64,000 nt of DNA from a bacterium. GTDB lineage: Bacteria; Chloroflexota; Anaerolineae; Caldilineales; Caldilineaceae. Numbering within the stretch: the first letter of the stretch is position 1; each line of letters opens with the position of its first letter. Shown one piece after another: positions 1-8,841 of the stretch. A model generated the notes under the pieces. That model was not told the origin of the DNA and ran no database searches. It saw only the letters and a program-made list of their open reading frames with translations. Location: NCBI GenBank assembly GCA_016124945.1, contig WGMT01000006.1, positions 95,814-159,813 of the forward strand. Reading direction: 5' to 3'. A program made the translations under genes and the position numbers.

Positions 1-481
1 GAGGTGTGTAGCCACGGTTGGCTTGTCCACGTTGGGGGGCGGCCTGTTTGGGCACACCACAGTACACGCAGATGTCCCATTCCTGGCGCACGAGGCTGCC
101 GCAACTGGTGCAGCTATGCTGTAATTGGTTGTGGCAACTGGGGCAGAAGACCCAGGCATCCTTTACCGGCACGCCGCAGGAGTCGCAGGTAAGCGTCTCT
201 TCCAATTCTCGCAGCAGTGCTTCTTCTTCCAAAGAGCGATCGTAGACTTCGGCCAGCGTCTCTTTGGGGCGAATCATGATGTAGAGGATGAGACCAATCA
301 CCGGAAAGATGAGGACTAGCAGACAGGCCAGGCCGATTGCCAACCAATCGCGTGTGCGTGAGCGAATGTCGTTAAAGGTCCAAATGCCCATCGCAATCCA
401 AAAGGCGAAAAGAAACGCGCCCAACATGGCAACAGAAATGCCGATTAAAGTGGCAATGGTATTGGACAGTGCTGCGTCCAT
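1..481 (-). CDS. Zinc-ribbon membrane protein (partial, C-terminus beyond window)
   Basis: Reading leftwards from an ATG at 479-481, an open frame of 160 codons runs off the left edge without a stop. The N-terminal part holds two hydrophobic stretches (about residues 5-32 and 45-68), probably two membrane segments joined by a short charged loop. After an acidic linker (residues about 75-92) there are paired cysteines: CDSCG, CPSC, CTSCG and CVYCG. This is the pattern of a double zinc ribbon of the type in small membrane-anchored zinc-ribbon proteins. The C-terminal end is outside the window. No specific function can be assigned. Zinc ribbons of this layout may bind nucleic acid or protein, and the topology puts the ribbons after the second segment. 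Confidence 0.75.
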   Translation of the reverse strand, partial: MDAALSNTIATLIGISVAMLGAFLFAFWIAMGIWTFNDIRSRTRDWLAIGLACLLVLIFPVIGLILYIMIRPKETLAEVYDRSLEEEALLRELEETLTCDSCGVPVKDAWVFCPSCHNQLQHSCTSCGSLVRQEWDICVYCGVPKQAAPQRGQANRGYTP

Positions 482-1029
482 AGAATTCTCCCTGAGAACG
501 GAATGCGAAAGAATAGAATGAAATTATAGCCGAGGCAACGGTTACAACCAAACCTCAGCGCGTAGATATCTTGCGTCACCTGAGAAGGGCCGCCATCGCG
601 TAAAAACGCACGACATCGCAGACAGGTTCCAAGTGTACGCAAAATAGAACGCGGATTGACCCCCCGGAAGTCTCGAAAAGGAGTTTGACAGCGTAAGCCA
701 AGCATGATATACAGATATCCGCCGTGCGCGTCTAGGTATTGCAAGTTCGCCCAATTATACTGGGCATTCTGCAAAGGCTAATGAAATTACTTGGAGACTG
801 TTCGAACCCTCAGAACAGCAACTCTTTACCTCGTTAAATCTTCAGACGCCACCCAGCATCGTTATCCACATCGTTAGGCTTGTTCGTCAAACCGCCTGGA
901 TGCAACGTCGCTTAAATTACTTGATTCCTTCTGCATCACCACTTTTGTGGTGCATGTCTATATTGTCGTTTACCCAATGGTCACACTCTGTGATCACCAC
1001 CAATCTTCAGTTACCGAAGGGAATTTCAC
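482..1029. other. Intergenic region, no gene recognised
   Basis: About 550 bases between the divergent zinc-ribbon gene and the amino-acid importer. Short open frames here resemble no protein family. It contains a good sigma70-like promoter (685-713) and one copy of the AATAGAACGCGGATT core (644-658) that recurs in palindromic form near 39.6 kb and 54.2 kb. Confidence 0.6.
685..713 (+). promoter_or_regulatory. Predicted sigma70 promoter for the amino-acid importer
   Basis: TTGACA at 685-690 and TATACA at 708-713 are separated by 17 bases. The promoter points toward the binding-protein gene at 1030. If real it gives a leader of roughly 310 nt. Prediction is by consensus match only. Confidence 0.45.
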
Positions 1030-2148
1030 ATGAACAAGAGGATCGTATCTGTCGCAGTACTTCTGTTGACATTGAGCGCAGTGCTTACGGCTTGTGTCAC
1101 ACCGACCGGCACCACCGGGCAGCAGGTTGTTGTTGTCACCGCGACGCCGGACCCGAACGCAGCCGCCGCCGAACCGGCAGCAGCGCCCGCAGGGCAGAGC
1201 ATGTTGCAGGTTGTTCAGGATCGTGGGGAGCTTATTTGTGGCGTCAACAATACGTTGCGCGGCTTTGGCTACCTCGATACCGATGGCAACTTCAGCGGCT
1301 TCGACGTTGACTTCTGCAAGGCCGTGGCTGCTGCTGTCTTGGGCGACCCCGAAGCTGTGCAGTACCGCCCGTTGACTGCCGCCGAGCGCTTCACCGCCGT
1401 ACAGACCGGCGAGGTTGACGTACTCTTCCGCAACAGCACCTATACGCTCTAGCGCGATGGTAGCAACGTCGGCATGGACTTTATGCCCATCATCTTCTAC
1501 GATGGCCAGGGCATGATGGTGCGTGCTGCGTTGAATGCCGTAACGCTGGAAGATCTCGACGGCGCCACCATCTGCGTGCAGAGTGGTACCACCACTGAGC
1601 TGAACCTGGCCGACAACTTCCGCGCTTTGGGTGTCGACTTCGAGCCTGTTGTCTTTGAAGACTCGCAGCAGGCGCTGAGCGCTTACGACGAAGGCCGCTG
1701 TGACGGCTACACCACCGACAAGTCGGGCCTGGTTAGCCAGCGCCTCGACCTGACCAACCCCAGCGAACATGTGATCATGGACTTGACCATGTCCAAAGAA
1801 CCGTTGGCCGGCGCTGTCCGCCAGGGTGATCCGGCGTGGGCCGATGCCGTGCGTTGGATTGTCTTCGGTTTGATCGAAGCGGAGGAATTTGGTGTCAACA
1901 GCACCAATGTCGAGGAGATGAAGGCCAGCGAAAACCCCACCGTTCAGCGCCTGTTGGGCGTGAGTGGCGACATGGGCGCTCAGTTGGGCCTCGACAACGA
2001 CTTCATGGCGCGAACGTTGCAGGCTGTCGGCAACTACGCCGAGATCTACGACCGTAACCTTGGCCCCGAAACGCCGTTTGATCTGCCCCGTGGCCTGAAC
2101 AAGCTCTACAATGAAGGTGGCCTGCTCTACTCGCCGCCTTTCCGCTAA
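1030..2148 (+). pseudogene. Amino-acid ABC transporter substrate-binding protein, interrupted by in-frame TAG
   Basis: This is the AapJ/BztA-type periplasmic receptor for polar amino acids, family SBP_bac_3. The start at 1030 gives a lipoprotein signal with Cys22 (LTAC), then a Thr/Pro/Ala-rich stalk. The mature domain follows with typical motifs (DRGELICGVN, GFDVDFCKA, FDVLFRNSTYTL-like). Codon 141 (1450-1452) is TAG. The same frame continues directly with RDGSNVGMDFMPIIFYDG to the stop at 2148, giving about 372 residues in all. Family members usually have Ser or Thr at the stop position, so a single C-to-A change in a TCG codon would explain it. The rest shows no other damage. It heads an operon with two permeases and an ATPase. 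It may be a recent nonsense allele, a sequencing error, or a leaky/suppressed stop. The sequence alone cannot decide. Confidence 0.85.
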
Positions 2149-2205
2149 AAAGTGACCCGTAATTTGCGATCTGTAGGTTAAGCGTGATGCGGGGTAACTG
2201 GGATT

Positions 2206-2266
2206 AAGATAGTGCGTAGTGCGTAGTGCGTAGATTGTAGACGCACTACGCACTACGCACTATCTT
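2206..2266. repeat. Perfect 26-bp inverted repeat between binding protein and permease
   Basis: Arms 2206-2231 and 2241-2266 are exact reverse complements around a 9-base loop. Each arm is itself made of 8-base-spaced copies of TAGTGCG. It lies inside the importer operon, where such a hairpin could stabilise the binding-protein transcript or partly terminate before the permease genes. No long T-run follows it. Confidence 0.8.
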
Positions 2267-2358
2267 GACGATACCCATTCCAAGCTATCCCGAATCATCC
2301 GCTACCCACGAATCACGGAACACTCCCCCGCGTGTCCACGCTGCTGCAAGGAGATCCT

Positions 2359-3777
2359 ATGAGCGCACGTTCGCTTCCTCGCGACGCAACGCCCTTCTAC
2401 CGAGACACACGCTTTTTAGCGATTATTGCTCAAGTCCTGTTTGCAATTGCCATTGTCCTAATTTTGGGATTCTTTATTCGTAATATGATCCTCGGGCTTC
2501 AGGCCAGCAACATTCCACTGGGATGGGGGTTTTTGCAGCAAGAGGCCGGTTTCGCCATCGCTGAAGGACCAACCTTTGCGCCGTCGGACACCTATCTTCA
2601 GGCGTATATAGTGGGTGTGACGAATACGCTGCGTGTTGCAGTGAGCGGTGTTGTGTTGGCAACGCTGTTGGGGTTGTTTGTGGGGCTGGCACGTCTTTCG
2701 AACAACTGGCTTGTGCGCACTCTGGCCGTCGGCTACATTGATCTGATTCGCAATACGCCTCTGTTGGTACAACTCTTCTTCTGGTACTTCGCCGTTATTC
2801 TGAAACTGCCCGATGTACAGGAAAGCATCACGATCCCCGGCCTGGGTTTCTTGAGCAACCGTGGCACCGCCTTCACGTGGTTCTACGTCTCCGACGTAGG
2901 GCGCATCTGGCTGTACTGGTTGCTGGGCGCGTTGATCCTGGCCGTCGTCGTCGCCGTGGTACGGCGGCAGCAGTTGAACCGTCTAGGACGGGTGGGTACG
3001 ACGTTGACATGGGCAGTTCCGACCTTCCTGGCCGTGGCTGTGATTGGCTACTTTGTCACCGGCGCAACCACATCTCTGCCCGAAAATGTCGCCTATGAAC
3101 TACGTCGTGGCGACCGGGGTACACTCTTTGTCGATGCCAACGGCGACGGCGATTACACCGCCAATGTGGATCGGCTGCTTGCCTATGTGCCCGTGACTCT
3201 GCTCGGCGACGGCGGCAGCGAACTGGGGACAACGGTCACTGACGCCGACGGCGAATTCCGCTTCTTCGAACTTGAACCCGGCACCGCCATATCTTGGGAA
3301 ACCCCTGCACCGCTGGTAATGAGTCGCCCTGAAATTCAGGGGTTCAACTTCCGCGGCGGGCTGAGCCTTTCCCCCGAATTCTTTGCGCTACTCCTGGGAT
3401 TGGTCATCTATACCGGTGCCTTTATCGCCGAAATCGTACGCGCCGGGATCAACGCCGTCGCCAAAGGACAGTGGGAAGCCAGCCGTGCCCTTGGCTTCAC
3501 CGCCGGGCAGACATTGCGCATGATCGTGCTGCCGCAAGCACTGCGTGTCATCATCCCACCGATGACCAGTCAGTATCTCAACCTCACCAAAAATTCCAGC
3601 TTGGCGATTGCGGTTGGCTACCCCGATCTGTTTAATGTATCGCGCACCATGTTCAACCAATCCGGCGCGGCCATTCAGGTCTTCATCATGATTATGTCCA
3701 CATACCTCACTATCAGCCTGTTGACCTCTCTCTTTATGAATTGGTATAACAAGCGGGTTGCACTGGTGGAAAGGTAA
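2359..3777 (+). CDS. Polar amino-acid ABC transporter permease (AapQ/BztB-like) with inserted beta-sandwich domain
   Basis: Membrane subunit of a polar amino-acid importer, 472 residues. The start at 2359 is preferred over an upstream GTG because AAGGAG sits 5 bases before it. N-terminal segments, the TNTLRVA/GLARLSNN region and the C-terminal permease core with the EAA loop (QWEASRALGFTAGQT) match AapQ-type proteins, as does the ending MNWYNKRVALVER. Unlike usual AapQ, the extracytoplasmic loop at about residues 250-329 carries an extra domain. It reads GTLFVDANGDGDY, then PVTLLGDGGSELGTTVTDADG and EFRFFELEPGT, which is the pattern of SdrD-B/Cna-B-like surface beta domains. The permease sequence resumes cleanly afterwards (FNFRGGLSLSPEFFALLLGL). 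It is second in an operon with the binding protein, AapM-like permease and ATPase. Confidence 0.9.
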   Translation: MSARSLPRDATPFYRDTRFLAIIAQVLFAIAIVLILGFFIRNMILGLQASNIPLGWGFLQQEAGFAIAEGPTFAPSDTYLQAYIVGVTNTLRVAVSGVVLATLLGLFVGLARLSNNWLVRTLAVGYIDLIRNTPLLVQLFFWYFAVILKLPDVQESITIPGLGFLSNRGTAFTWFYVSDVGRIWLYWLLGALILAVVVAVVRRQQLNRLGRVGTTLTWAVPTFLAVAVIGYFVTGATTSLPENVAYELRRGDRGTLFVDANGDGDYTANVDRLLAYVPVTLLGDGGSELGTTVTDADGEFRFFELEPGTAISWETPAPLVMSRPEIQGFNFRGGLSLSPEFFALLLGLVIYTGAFIAEIVRAGINAVAKGQWEASRALGFTAGQTLRMIVLPQALRVIIPPMTSQYLNLTKNSSLAIAVGYPDLFNVSRTMFNQSGAAIQVFIMIMSTYLTISLLTSLFMNWYNKRVALVER

Positions 3778-3782
3778 AGACG

Positions 3783-5051
3783 ATGGCACGTTCACAGATC
3801 AAGGCAAGCCCCGTTTGGGTCAACAGGCATCATCCGAGTCCTGCACAAAAGCCGCCGACCACTGAAACAGGGGTGCTGGGCTGGTTGCGTAGCAACCTCT
3901 TCAGCAGCATCTTCAATTCGATCCTAACACTGGTGTCGGCGGTTGTGCTTTATTGGGTTGTGACTAATTTCCTGCGTTGGGTCTTCTTCGACGCCTTTTG
4001 GGATCCGGTATGGGTGAACCGTAAACTGCTTGCGGTGGGCACCTACCCGGCTGATCAATTGTGGCAGCCTGCGCTGCTGTTGGCGATTGTGTGTGTGCTC
4101 TTTGGGCTGAGTAGCGCTCTTTGGGGGGGCATCATACGCAGTGTGAGCATGGGCGTGGCAGCGCTCTTACTGCTCTTCGCTGTGCTCCCTGTGGGTATTC
4201 AGGCACAGATTTACATGGGGATCAGCCTGGCGTTGCTGATTGCCTCCTACGTCATCGGTCTGCGTGCTGTTGTGCCGACACGCTGGTTGGTGGGGGCGTG
4301 GCTGCTCAGTATCCCACTGGCGCTGATCCTGCTCAAAGGTGGCGTAGAGGTGCGTTCGCTTGGCTATGGCTTCTTCTTCGCACAACCTGTACAAGCCAAC
4401 GCCTATGGTGGATTGCTGCTCACCGTCCTGTTGACGGTGGTGGGGATCACCTTCAGCTTCCCGTTGGGGTTGGCCCTCGCGCTAGGACGGCGTAGTTCGC
4501 TACCCGTGGTGAAGTACTTCTGCATCGCCTACATCGAGTTGATCCGCGGTGTGCCGCTGATTTCGATTCTCTTCATGGCGATGATCGTGTTGCCGCTGTT
4601 CCTACCGTTGGGCATGCCGAGCCCTACGAATGTCACCCGCGCCATGGTGGGGATTACGCTTTTCAGTGCTGCGTACTTGGCTGAGAATGTGCGTGGGGGT
4701 CTGCAATCTGTCCCTAAAGGGCAGTATGAAGCGGCGGATGCCCTCGGCTTAAGTACCTTCAATAAGTATCGGCTGATTGTGCTGCCTCAGGCGTTGCGAG
4801 CGGTGATCCCAGCCATTGTCGGCCAGTTCATCGCCCTCTTCAAAGACACGTCCTTGGTGGCGCTGGTAGGATTGGTGGACTTGCTGGGGATTGCCCGTTC
4901 CATCATTCAGCAGCCGGCGTGGGTGAACACACCGGGCGGTATCACCACCGAAATGTACGTGGCAATTGCCATCATTTTCTTTGTCTTCAGCTATGGAATG
5001 AGCTGGGCCAGCCGCCAATTGGAATCGCGGCTCGGCGTTGGTACACGCTAA
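3783..5051 (+). CDS. Polar amino-acid ABC transporter permease (AapM/BztC-like)
   Basis: Second membrane subunit of the polar amino-acid importer, 422 residues. It starts 5 bases after the AapQ-like stop, behind GAAAGG. An N-terminal hydrophobic region is followed by the His/Glu/Gln-type permease core. Visible motifs are LLTVLLTVVGITFSFPLGLALALG, the ELIRGVPLISILFM segment and the EAA loop QYEAADALGLSTFNKYRLIV, where the ATPase docks. Length and order fit AapM/BztC. It should pair with the 2359 permease as a heterodimer. The spacing to its neighbours indicates one transcript. Confidence 0.92.
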   Translation: MARSQIKASPVWVNRHHPSPAQKPPTTETGVLGWLRSNLFSSIFNSILTLVSAVVLYWVVTNFLRWVFFDAFWDPVWVNRKLLAVGTYPADQLWQPALLLAIVCVLFGLSSALWGGIIRSVSMGVAALLLLFAVLPVGIQAQIYMGISLALLIASYVIGLRAVVPTRWLVGAWLLSIPLALILLKGGVEVRSLGYGFFFAQPVQANAYGGLLLTVLLTVVGITFSFPLGLALALGRRSSLPVVKYFCIAYIELIRGVPLISILFMAMIVLPLFLPLGMPSPTNVTRAMVGITLFSAAYLAENVRGGLQSVPKGQYEAADALGLSTFNKYRLIVLPQALRAVIPAIVGQFIALFKDTSLVALVGLVDLLGIARSIIQQPAWVNTPGGITTEMYVAIAIIFFVFSYGMSWASRQLESRLGVGTR

Positions 5052-5069
5052 CCTCACCAGGAGTGAACT

Positions 5070-5819
5070 ATGTCTGGTCACGCAAGTTCAGAAGAGATCA
5101 TTATCTGTAAAGACGTAAACAAGTGGTATGGCGATTACCATGCCCTGCGCAATGTTAGCCTCACGGTGAAAAAGCGAGAAGTGGTGGTGGTGATCGGCCC
5201 GTCCGGCTCCGGGAAATCGACCTTCATCCGCTGTATCAATCGGCTGGAGGAGCACCAATCCGGTGAGATCGCGGTCGACGGTATTCCGTTGACCCACGAT
5301 GTACGCAACATCGAGCAGATTCGATCGGAGACGGGCATGGTCTTTCAGCAATTCAACCTCTTCCCGCACCTCACCGTCATAGAAAACATTACGCTGGCGC
5401 CGATCCATGTGCGCAAGAAGCGCAAACCCGAGGCCGAACAGAAGGCGATGGAACTGCTGGAACGTGTCGGCATCCCCGAACAGGCCAAAAAGTATCCCGG
5501 CCAGCTTTCGGGTGGGCAGCAACAGCGCGTGGCCATTGCCCGATCTCTGGCCATGGAACCCAAGATCATGCTCTTCGACGAGCCGACGTCGGCGCTCGAT
5601 CCGGAGATGATCAAAGAGGTGCTCGATGTGATGCAAGAGCTAGCCGAAAGCGGCATGACCATGCTGGTGGTCACCCACGAAATGGGCTTTGCCAAAGAAG
5701 TGGCCGATCGCATCGTCTTTATGGACGCCGGCGAAGTGGTGGAAGTGGGCACGCCTGAGCATTTCTTCACCGCCCCCCAGCACGAACGCACCAAACTCTT
5801 CCTCAGCCAGATCTTGTAG
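5070..5819 (+). CDS. Amino-acid ABC transporter ATP-binding protein (AapP/GlnQ-like)
   Basis: Cytoplasmic ATPase energising the importer, 249 residues, the normal size for GlnQ/AapP. Walker A is GPSGSGKS, the Q-loop is [13 protein letters not shown], the signature is LSGGQQQR, Walker B is [11 protein letters not shown], and the switch histidine is in [11 protein letters not shown]. The ATG follows AGGAG. It is the last gene of the four-gene operon and is followed at once by a strong terminator. All four expected subunits of a polar amino-acid importer are present, but the receptor is interrupted. Confidence 0.96.
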   Translation: MSGHASSEEIIICKDVNKWYGDYHALRNVSLTVKKREVVVVIGPSGSGKSTFIRCINRLEEHQSGEIAVDGIPLTHDVRNIEQIRSETGMVFQQFNLFPHLTVIENITLAPIHVRKKRKPEAEQKAMELLERVGIPEQAKKYPGQLSGGQQQRVAIARSLAMEPKIMLFDEPTSALDPEMIKEVLDVMQELAESGMTMLVVTHEMGFAKEVADRIVFMDAGEVVEVGTPEHFFTAPQHERTKLFLSQIL

Positions 5820-5826
5820 ATGTTTA

Positions 5827-5866
5827 AAAAAGACGCCGACCTAGCTGCCCAGGTCGGCGTCTTTTT
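5827..5866 (+). terminator. Intrinsic terminator of the amino-acid importer operon
   Basis: A perfect 16-bp stem (5827-5842 with 5851-5866) has an 8-base loop. The stem ends in A5 on one side and T5 on the other, so it can work in both directions. It also overlaps the stop end of vapC on the other strand. Confidence 0.9.
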
Positions 5867-6260
5867 ACTTGCTTATGACAAGTACTGTGTCAGTCTTAAC
5901 AAAATCATCACCTTTACACAACAACGGTTCGCTCATTACTTTTGCAAGTGCATAAGCAAAGCAATCTCCGTAGTTCAGACCCGCTGGATGTCGTCCTCTC
6001 CCATACATTCGGTACGCCAAACGGGCCGTGAATGCCTGTTCTGCGGTAACTGATTCTACCCGGATCTGAGCGCATTCCAACAACAAATCCAGCTTTTCGC
6101 CACCTGGTAACCCATAACGTGTTTCGATAACAATGGCTGTTTCAAGTAGCGAAGCAGCAGAAACTAACCTTGTCGTATCTACTGCAATTGATTCAGCAAA
6201 AAATGCAGCATCCTCTTCGTTTGACAGGATAGCAATCAATGCCGATGAATCAATGACCAT
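5865..6260 (-). CDS. vapC: PIN-domain ribonuclease toxin (VapC family)
   Basis: About 131 residues. The start chosen is the ATG at 6260 (MVIDSSALIAIL); an ATG 15 bases upstream is possible. VapC toxins are Mg-dependent RNases. Visible acidic PIN residues are Asp in MVIDSSALIA, Glu in the SAASLLETAIVIE helix, and the C-terminal NYGDCFAYALAK motif. Length is normal and the active site looks complete. The start overlaps the end of the upstream vapB by 11 bases, so translation is probably coupled. Its 3' end meets the importer terminator from the other side. Confidence 0.88.
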   Translation of the reverse strand: MVIDSSALIAILSNEEDAAFFAESIAVDTTRLVSAASLLETAIVIETRYGLPGGEKLDLLLECAQIRVESVTAEQAFTARLAYRMYGRGRHPAGLNYGDCFAYALAKVMSEPLLCKGDDFVKTDTVLVISK

Positions 6261-6516
6261 TGTTGGGTAGACCATGGTGGTCGTAACTTAAGATATCGTC
6301 CGCTTTTCGGCTATCTTGGACAGTCAGTTGTGCACATTCCTGTCCAATTCGCAGTAGTTGAACAGCGAGATCACCTCTATTAGCCGTTTGCATTTTCTGG
6401 CGCTCCAGGCGTTCTCTAATGGCAGCTTCAATCGCTTCGGGCAGACTCTCACCCGTGTACGCTATTAGTTCTTGGGCTAGTTGCTCAACTTCAGGGCTGT
6501 TAATCTGTATCGTCAT
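6250..6516 (-). CDS. vapB: VapB-type antitoxin
   Basis: 88 residues. The N-terminal MTIQINSPEVEQLAQEL is a short strand followed by helices, as in the transcription-factor type of VapB. The C-terminal part is a likely toxin-binding tail. It lies just upstream of and overlaps vapC, the usual antitoxin-first order. A promoter with an inverted repeat around its -35 box (6553-6598) lies directly upstream, consistent with autorepression by the VapBC complex. Confidence 0.85.
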   Translation of the reverse strand: MTIQINSPEVEQLAQELIAYTGESLPEAIEAAIRERLERQKMQTANRGDLAVQLLRIGQECAQLTVQDSRKADDILSYDHHGLPNNGH

Positions 6517-6552
6517 TTACTTGCTCATTCGGTAAAGTATTCACATAACGCA

Positions 6553-6598
6553 AGTATACGGCAGTAGTAGTTGTTCTTCAACCCTGTTTTTACTACTG
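6553..6598 (-). promoter_or_regulatory. vapBC promoter with flanking inverted repeat
   Basis: On the minus strand TTGAAG (6576-6581) and TATACT (6553-6558) are 17 bases apart. The -35 box lies between the arms CAGTAGTA (6562-6569) and TACTACTG (6591-6598). This is a plausible operator for VapBC. Inferred from sequence only. Confidence 0.5.
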
Positions 6599-6606
6599 GA
6601 TTGATT

Positions 6607-8037
6607 TCATGGGCTAGGAATGGTGAGCACTGCGCCGGCGACAATGGCCTGTGTGTCGGCAGGGGACAGGTTATTGATTGCCAACAGTGCTTCGACGGTG
6701 ACACCGTAGAGCGCCGCAATCGATTCGACGGTCTGCCCAGGCTGAACGGTATGGGTAAGCAGCGACGGCGTGGGTGTTACACCTGTCTGGAAGTCAGGTG
6801 TCGGTGTGGGGGCCATCGTGGGATCAACCGTAGACGGCGTCGTACTGTCCGCGCTGATCGGCTCCATCACAAAGGTGACGGCCAGGGTGACGGCAACTTC
6901 TACCTGCGACGGCGTATCCGATCCCAGAGGCAGAAAGGCGGTGTCATCGAGCAGGTTTAAGCAGCTACCTGTCACCGGCACAGCGGCCACATTTTCCGAC
7001 ACCGAGAGCACAGGCCCCAGCCGTACGTTGAGGACAGTTGCCATGGGTTCGGCGCGACCCCGTGCGGCAAGGATTGCGGCGCGCAACGCTTCAACCTCCA
7101 ACGCGGCACAGTCGGCCACACCGTATTGGACAGCCAGATCGACGACGCGCACATTGGGGTTGCCCGCCAACCGATTCAACCCATCGTTGAGGAATGTAGT
7201 GAGATTGGCCGGCTGCCGGTAGATGAAGCGCACCTCGCCGATTACGCTCGATCCATCCGGGCGGCGGCTGAAGGGGATCACACGCACATCTTCCAGGGGC
7301 ACCCCGGTGGCCTGAAGCGTTGATACAACCTGCTGCAACTCGACTTCGGTTACCGGGCGCACAGATCCACTGCTGGGATCGACCGGGGCACCGGCGATGT
7401 AGAGCCGCACCCGTGCCCGGTCTGGTGCAGCAGTGGCGACCCCACGGCCCAACATGGTGATTGTCCGTGAGGCCGTGCCGGTGATGACACGGCTGACACC
7501 AATCGCTTCGCCACCGGAGACGATGGCCGTGGCTGTTGGCGACAAGAGCGCATCAGGGATGGGCGTCGGCGGCAAGGACGGATCCGGCGTGGGCGTGGGC
7601 GGCGGTGCAGGCGAATAGTTTGGGTCAACTGTGATGTTTTCGGCGAACCTTTCAACATAGTTGCCATCGTTCTGCACCACACGCAGGCGCAGTGTGTAGA
7701 CGTCGGGCTGGATCAACGTTGTGTCCCAGAAGCCTAGTTCGCCGTTGAACACTTCTTCGGTGCCTTGCTCGAACAGGGTGTAGCTGCTGTCGTCGGCGTC
7801 GCGGGGTTTGAAGAAGAGTTCGTAGCGCTGGAAATTGCCTACAGTGGCCGTGCCGTCGATGCGCACAACGCCATTGACGATGCTGCCGCTGCTAGGCGAT
7901 GTGATGGCGGATTCGGCCTGCGCCAATGCTCGTTGCACAGGCATGGCCGGCCATGCACTCCAGGCCAGTGCAGCCACAACCAACGCCAGCACGGCCAGAA
8001 AGAAACGGTTTTGGAACAACGGTCGGGAAGAATGCAT
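6607..8037 (-). CDS. Secreted SIMPL-domain (DUF541) protein with C-terminal LysM
   Basis: 476 residues. An N-terminal signal or anchor segment (about 12-40) is followed by an Ig-like region (SPSSGSIVNGVVRIDGTA). A Pro/Thr linker leads to a SIMPL/DUF541 domain at about 187-400 (TITMLGRGVATAAPDRARV, then the long-spaced ATVLNVRLGPVLSVSE). A second Pro/Thr linker leads to a LysM domain at about 429-476 (HTVQPGQTVESIAALYGVTV). LysM binds peptidoglycan or related glycans. The SIMPL role is not well defined; members sit in the periplasm or outside the cell. The protein is probably exported and held at the cell wall. Single gene, transcribed toward vapBC. Confidence 0.85.
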   Translation of the reverse strand: MHSSRPLFQNRFFLAVLALVVAALAWSAWPAMPVQRALAQAESAITSPSSGSIVNGVVRIDGTATVGNFQRYELFFKPRDADDSSYTLFEQGTEEVFNGELGFWDTTLIQPDVYTLRLRVVQNDGNYVERFAENITVDPNYSPAPPPTPTPDPSLPPTPIPDALLSPTATAIVSGGEAIGVSRVITGTASRTITMLGRGVATAAPDRARVRLYIAGAPVDPSSGSVRPVTEVELQQVVSTLQATGVPLEDVRVIPFSRRPDGSSVIGEVRFIYRQPANLTTFLNDGLNRLAGNPNVRVVDLAVQYGVADCAALEVEALRAAILAARGRAEPMATVLNVRLGPVLSVSENVAAVPVTGSCLNLLDDTAFLPLGSDTPSQVEVAVTLAVTFVMEPISADSTTPSTVDPTMAPTPTPDFQTGVTPTPSLLTHTVQPGQTVESIAALYGVTVEALLAINNLSPADTQAIVAGAVLTIPSP

Positions 8038-8083
8038 GGATCACCTCGTAAAACTCAAGTCGATGAGCAAGAAAGAGAATCGA

Positions 8084-8821
8084 TTATGATTCGAGCAGTG
8101 CATGTGCCTGGCCGAAGACGTTGTCCATCATCTCCGGCGTGAGGACGCCCGTCTGCGTGTTCTGGCGGCTGGGATGATAACAGGTGAGCAGGTGCGGCAG
8201 TGGACTGAGCGAATCTGCGCCGTCGCCAAACATTTCACCGCCAAGGACGTTAAGATCGTAGTGTCTGCCGTGGCCGAAGTCGAGGCGCGGGATTGCGTAT
8301 CCTTGTGCTCGTAGCGTGCGCAGCGTCTGGTCGAATGCGATCTGCCCCAGCGTGACAACGATGTGGATCTGGTCCAACAAGGCCAACTCGCGGATCAAGT
8401 AGGGTCGACAATTTTCTAGTTCGTCGGGTTTAGGGCGATTTTGCGGCGGCGCACAGCGGCCAACACAGGTGATGTAGCAACCGTGTAGTCGGAGGCCGTC
8501 GCCACGGTGTGTGGACGTGGGCCGGTTGGCGAAGCCGGCGCGGTGGAGCGCAGCATAGAGGAAATCGCCCGAGCCGTCGCCCGTGAAGACACGCCCGGTG
8601 CGGTTGGCGCCGTGCGCGCCGGGGGCCAATCCTACCAGCAGTAGGCGGGCATTGGGGTCGCCGAACCCGGTGATGGGCTTGCCCCAGTAGGTTTCGTCCT
8701 GGTAGGCCCGGCGTTTGGTGCGCGCCACCTCTTCGCGCCACTCAACCAGGCGCGGACAGGCCGTGCAGTTTACGATCTCGGCGTTCAGTTGTTCGAGTTG
8801 CGGCCTGTCTTGGTTGTTCAT
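8084..8821 (-). CDS. Type 5 uracil-DNA glycosylase (UdgB)
   Basis: 245 residues. UDG family 5 enzymes remove uracil (and some other deaminated bases) from DNA in base excision repair and bind a 4Fe-4S cluster. Motif 1 is GLAPGAHGANRTG at about residue 65, typical of UdgB, followed by FTGDGSGDFLY. Iron-sulfur cysteines are seen in NCTACPRLVEWRE, in YITCVGRCAPP and in ENCRPYL. The C-terminal motif is CYHPSRQNTQTG. Length fits the family. It sits alone between the SIMPL gene and an FAH-family gene on the same strand. Confidence 0.93.
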   Translation of the reverse strand: MNNQDRPQLEQLNAEIVNCTACPRLVEWREEVARTKRRAYQDETYWGKPITGFGDPNARLLLVGLAPGAHGANRTGRVFTGDGSGDFLYAALHRAGFANRPTSTHRGDGLRLHGCYITCVGRCAPPQNRPKPDELENCRPYLIRELALLDQIHIVVTLGQIAFDQTLRTLRAQGYAIPRLDFGHGRHYDLNVLGGEMFGDGADSLSPLPHLLTCYHPSRQNTQTGVLTPEMMDNVFGQAHALLES

Positions 8822-8841
8822 GGCGGCTCTTCAACGCACAA

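Noticed and set aside
445..774. Minus-strand frames upstream of the zinc-ribbon gene
   Set aside because: They overlap the predicted promoter region, show no domain and lack ribosome sites.
994..2253. Long minus-strand frame opposite the amino-acid receptor gene
   Set aside because: Antisense shadow of a GC-rich coding gene with no recognisable domain; the plus-strand frame has clear family motifs.
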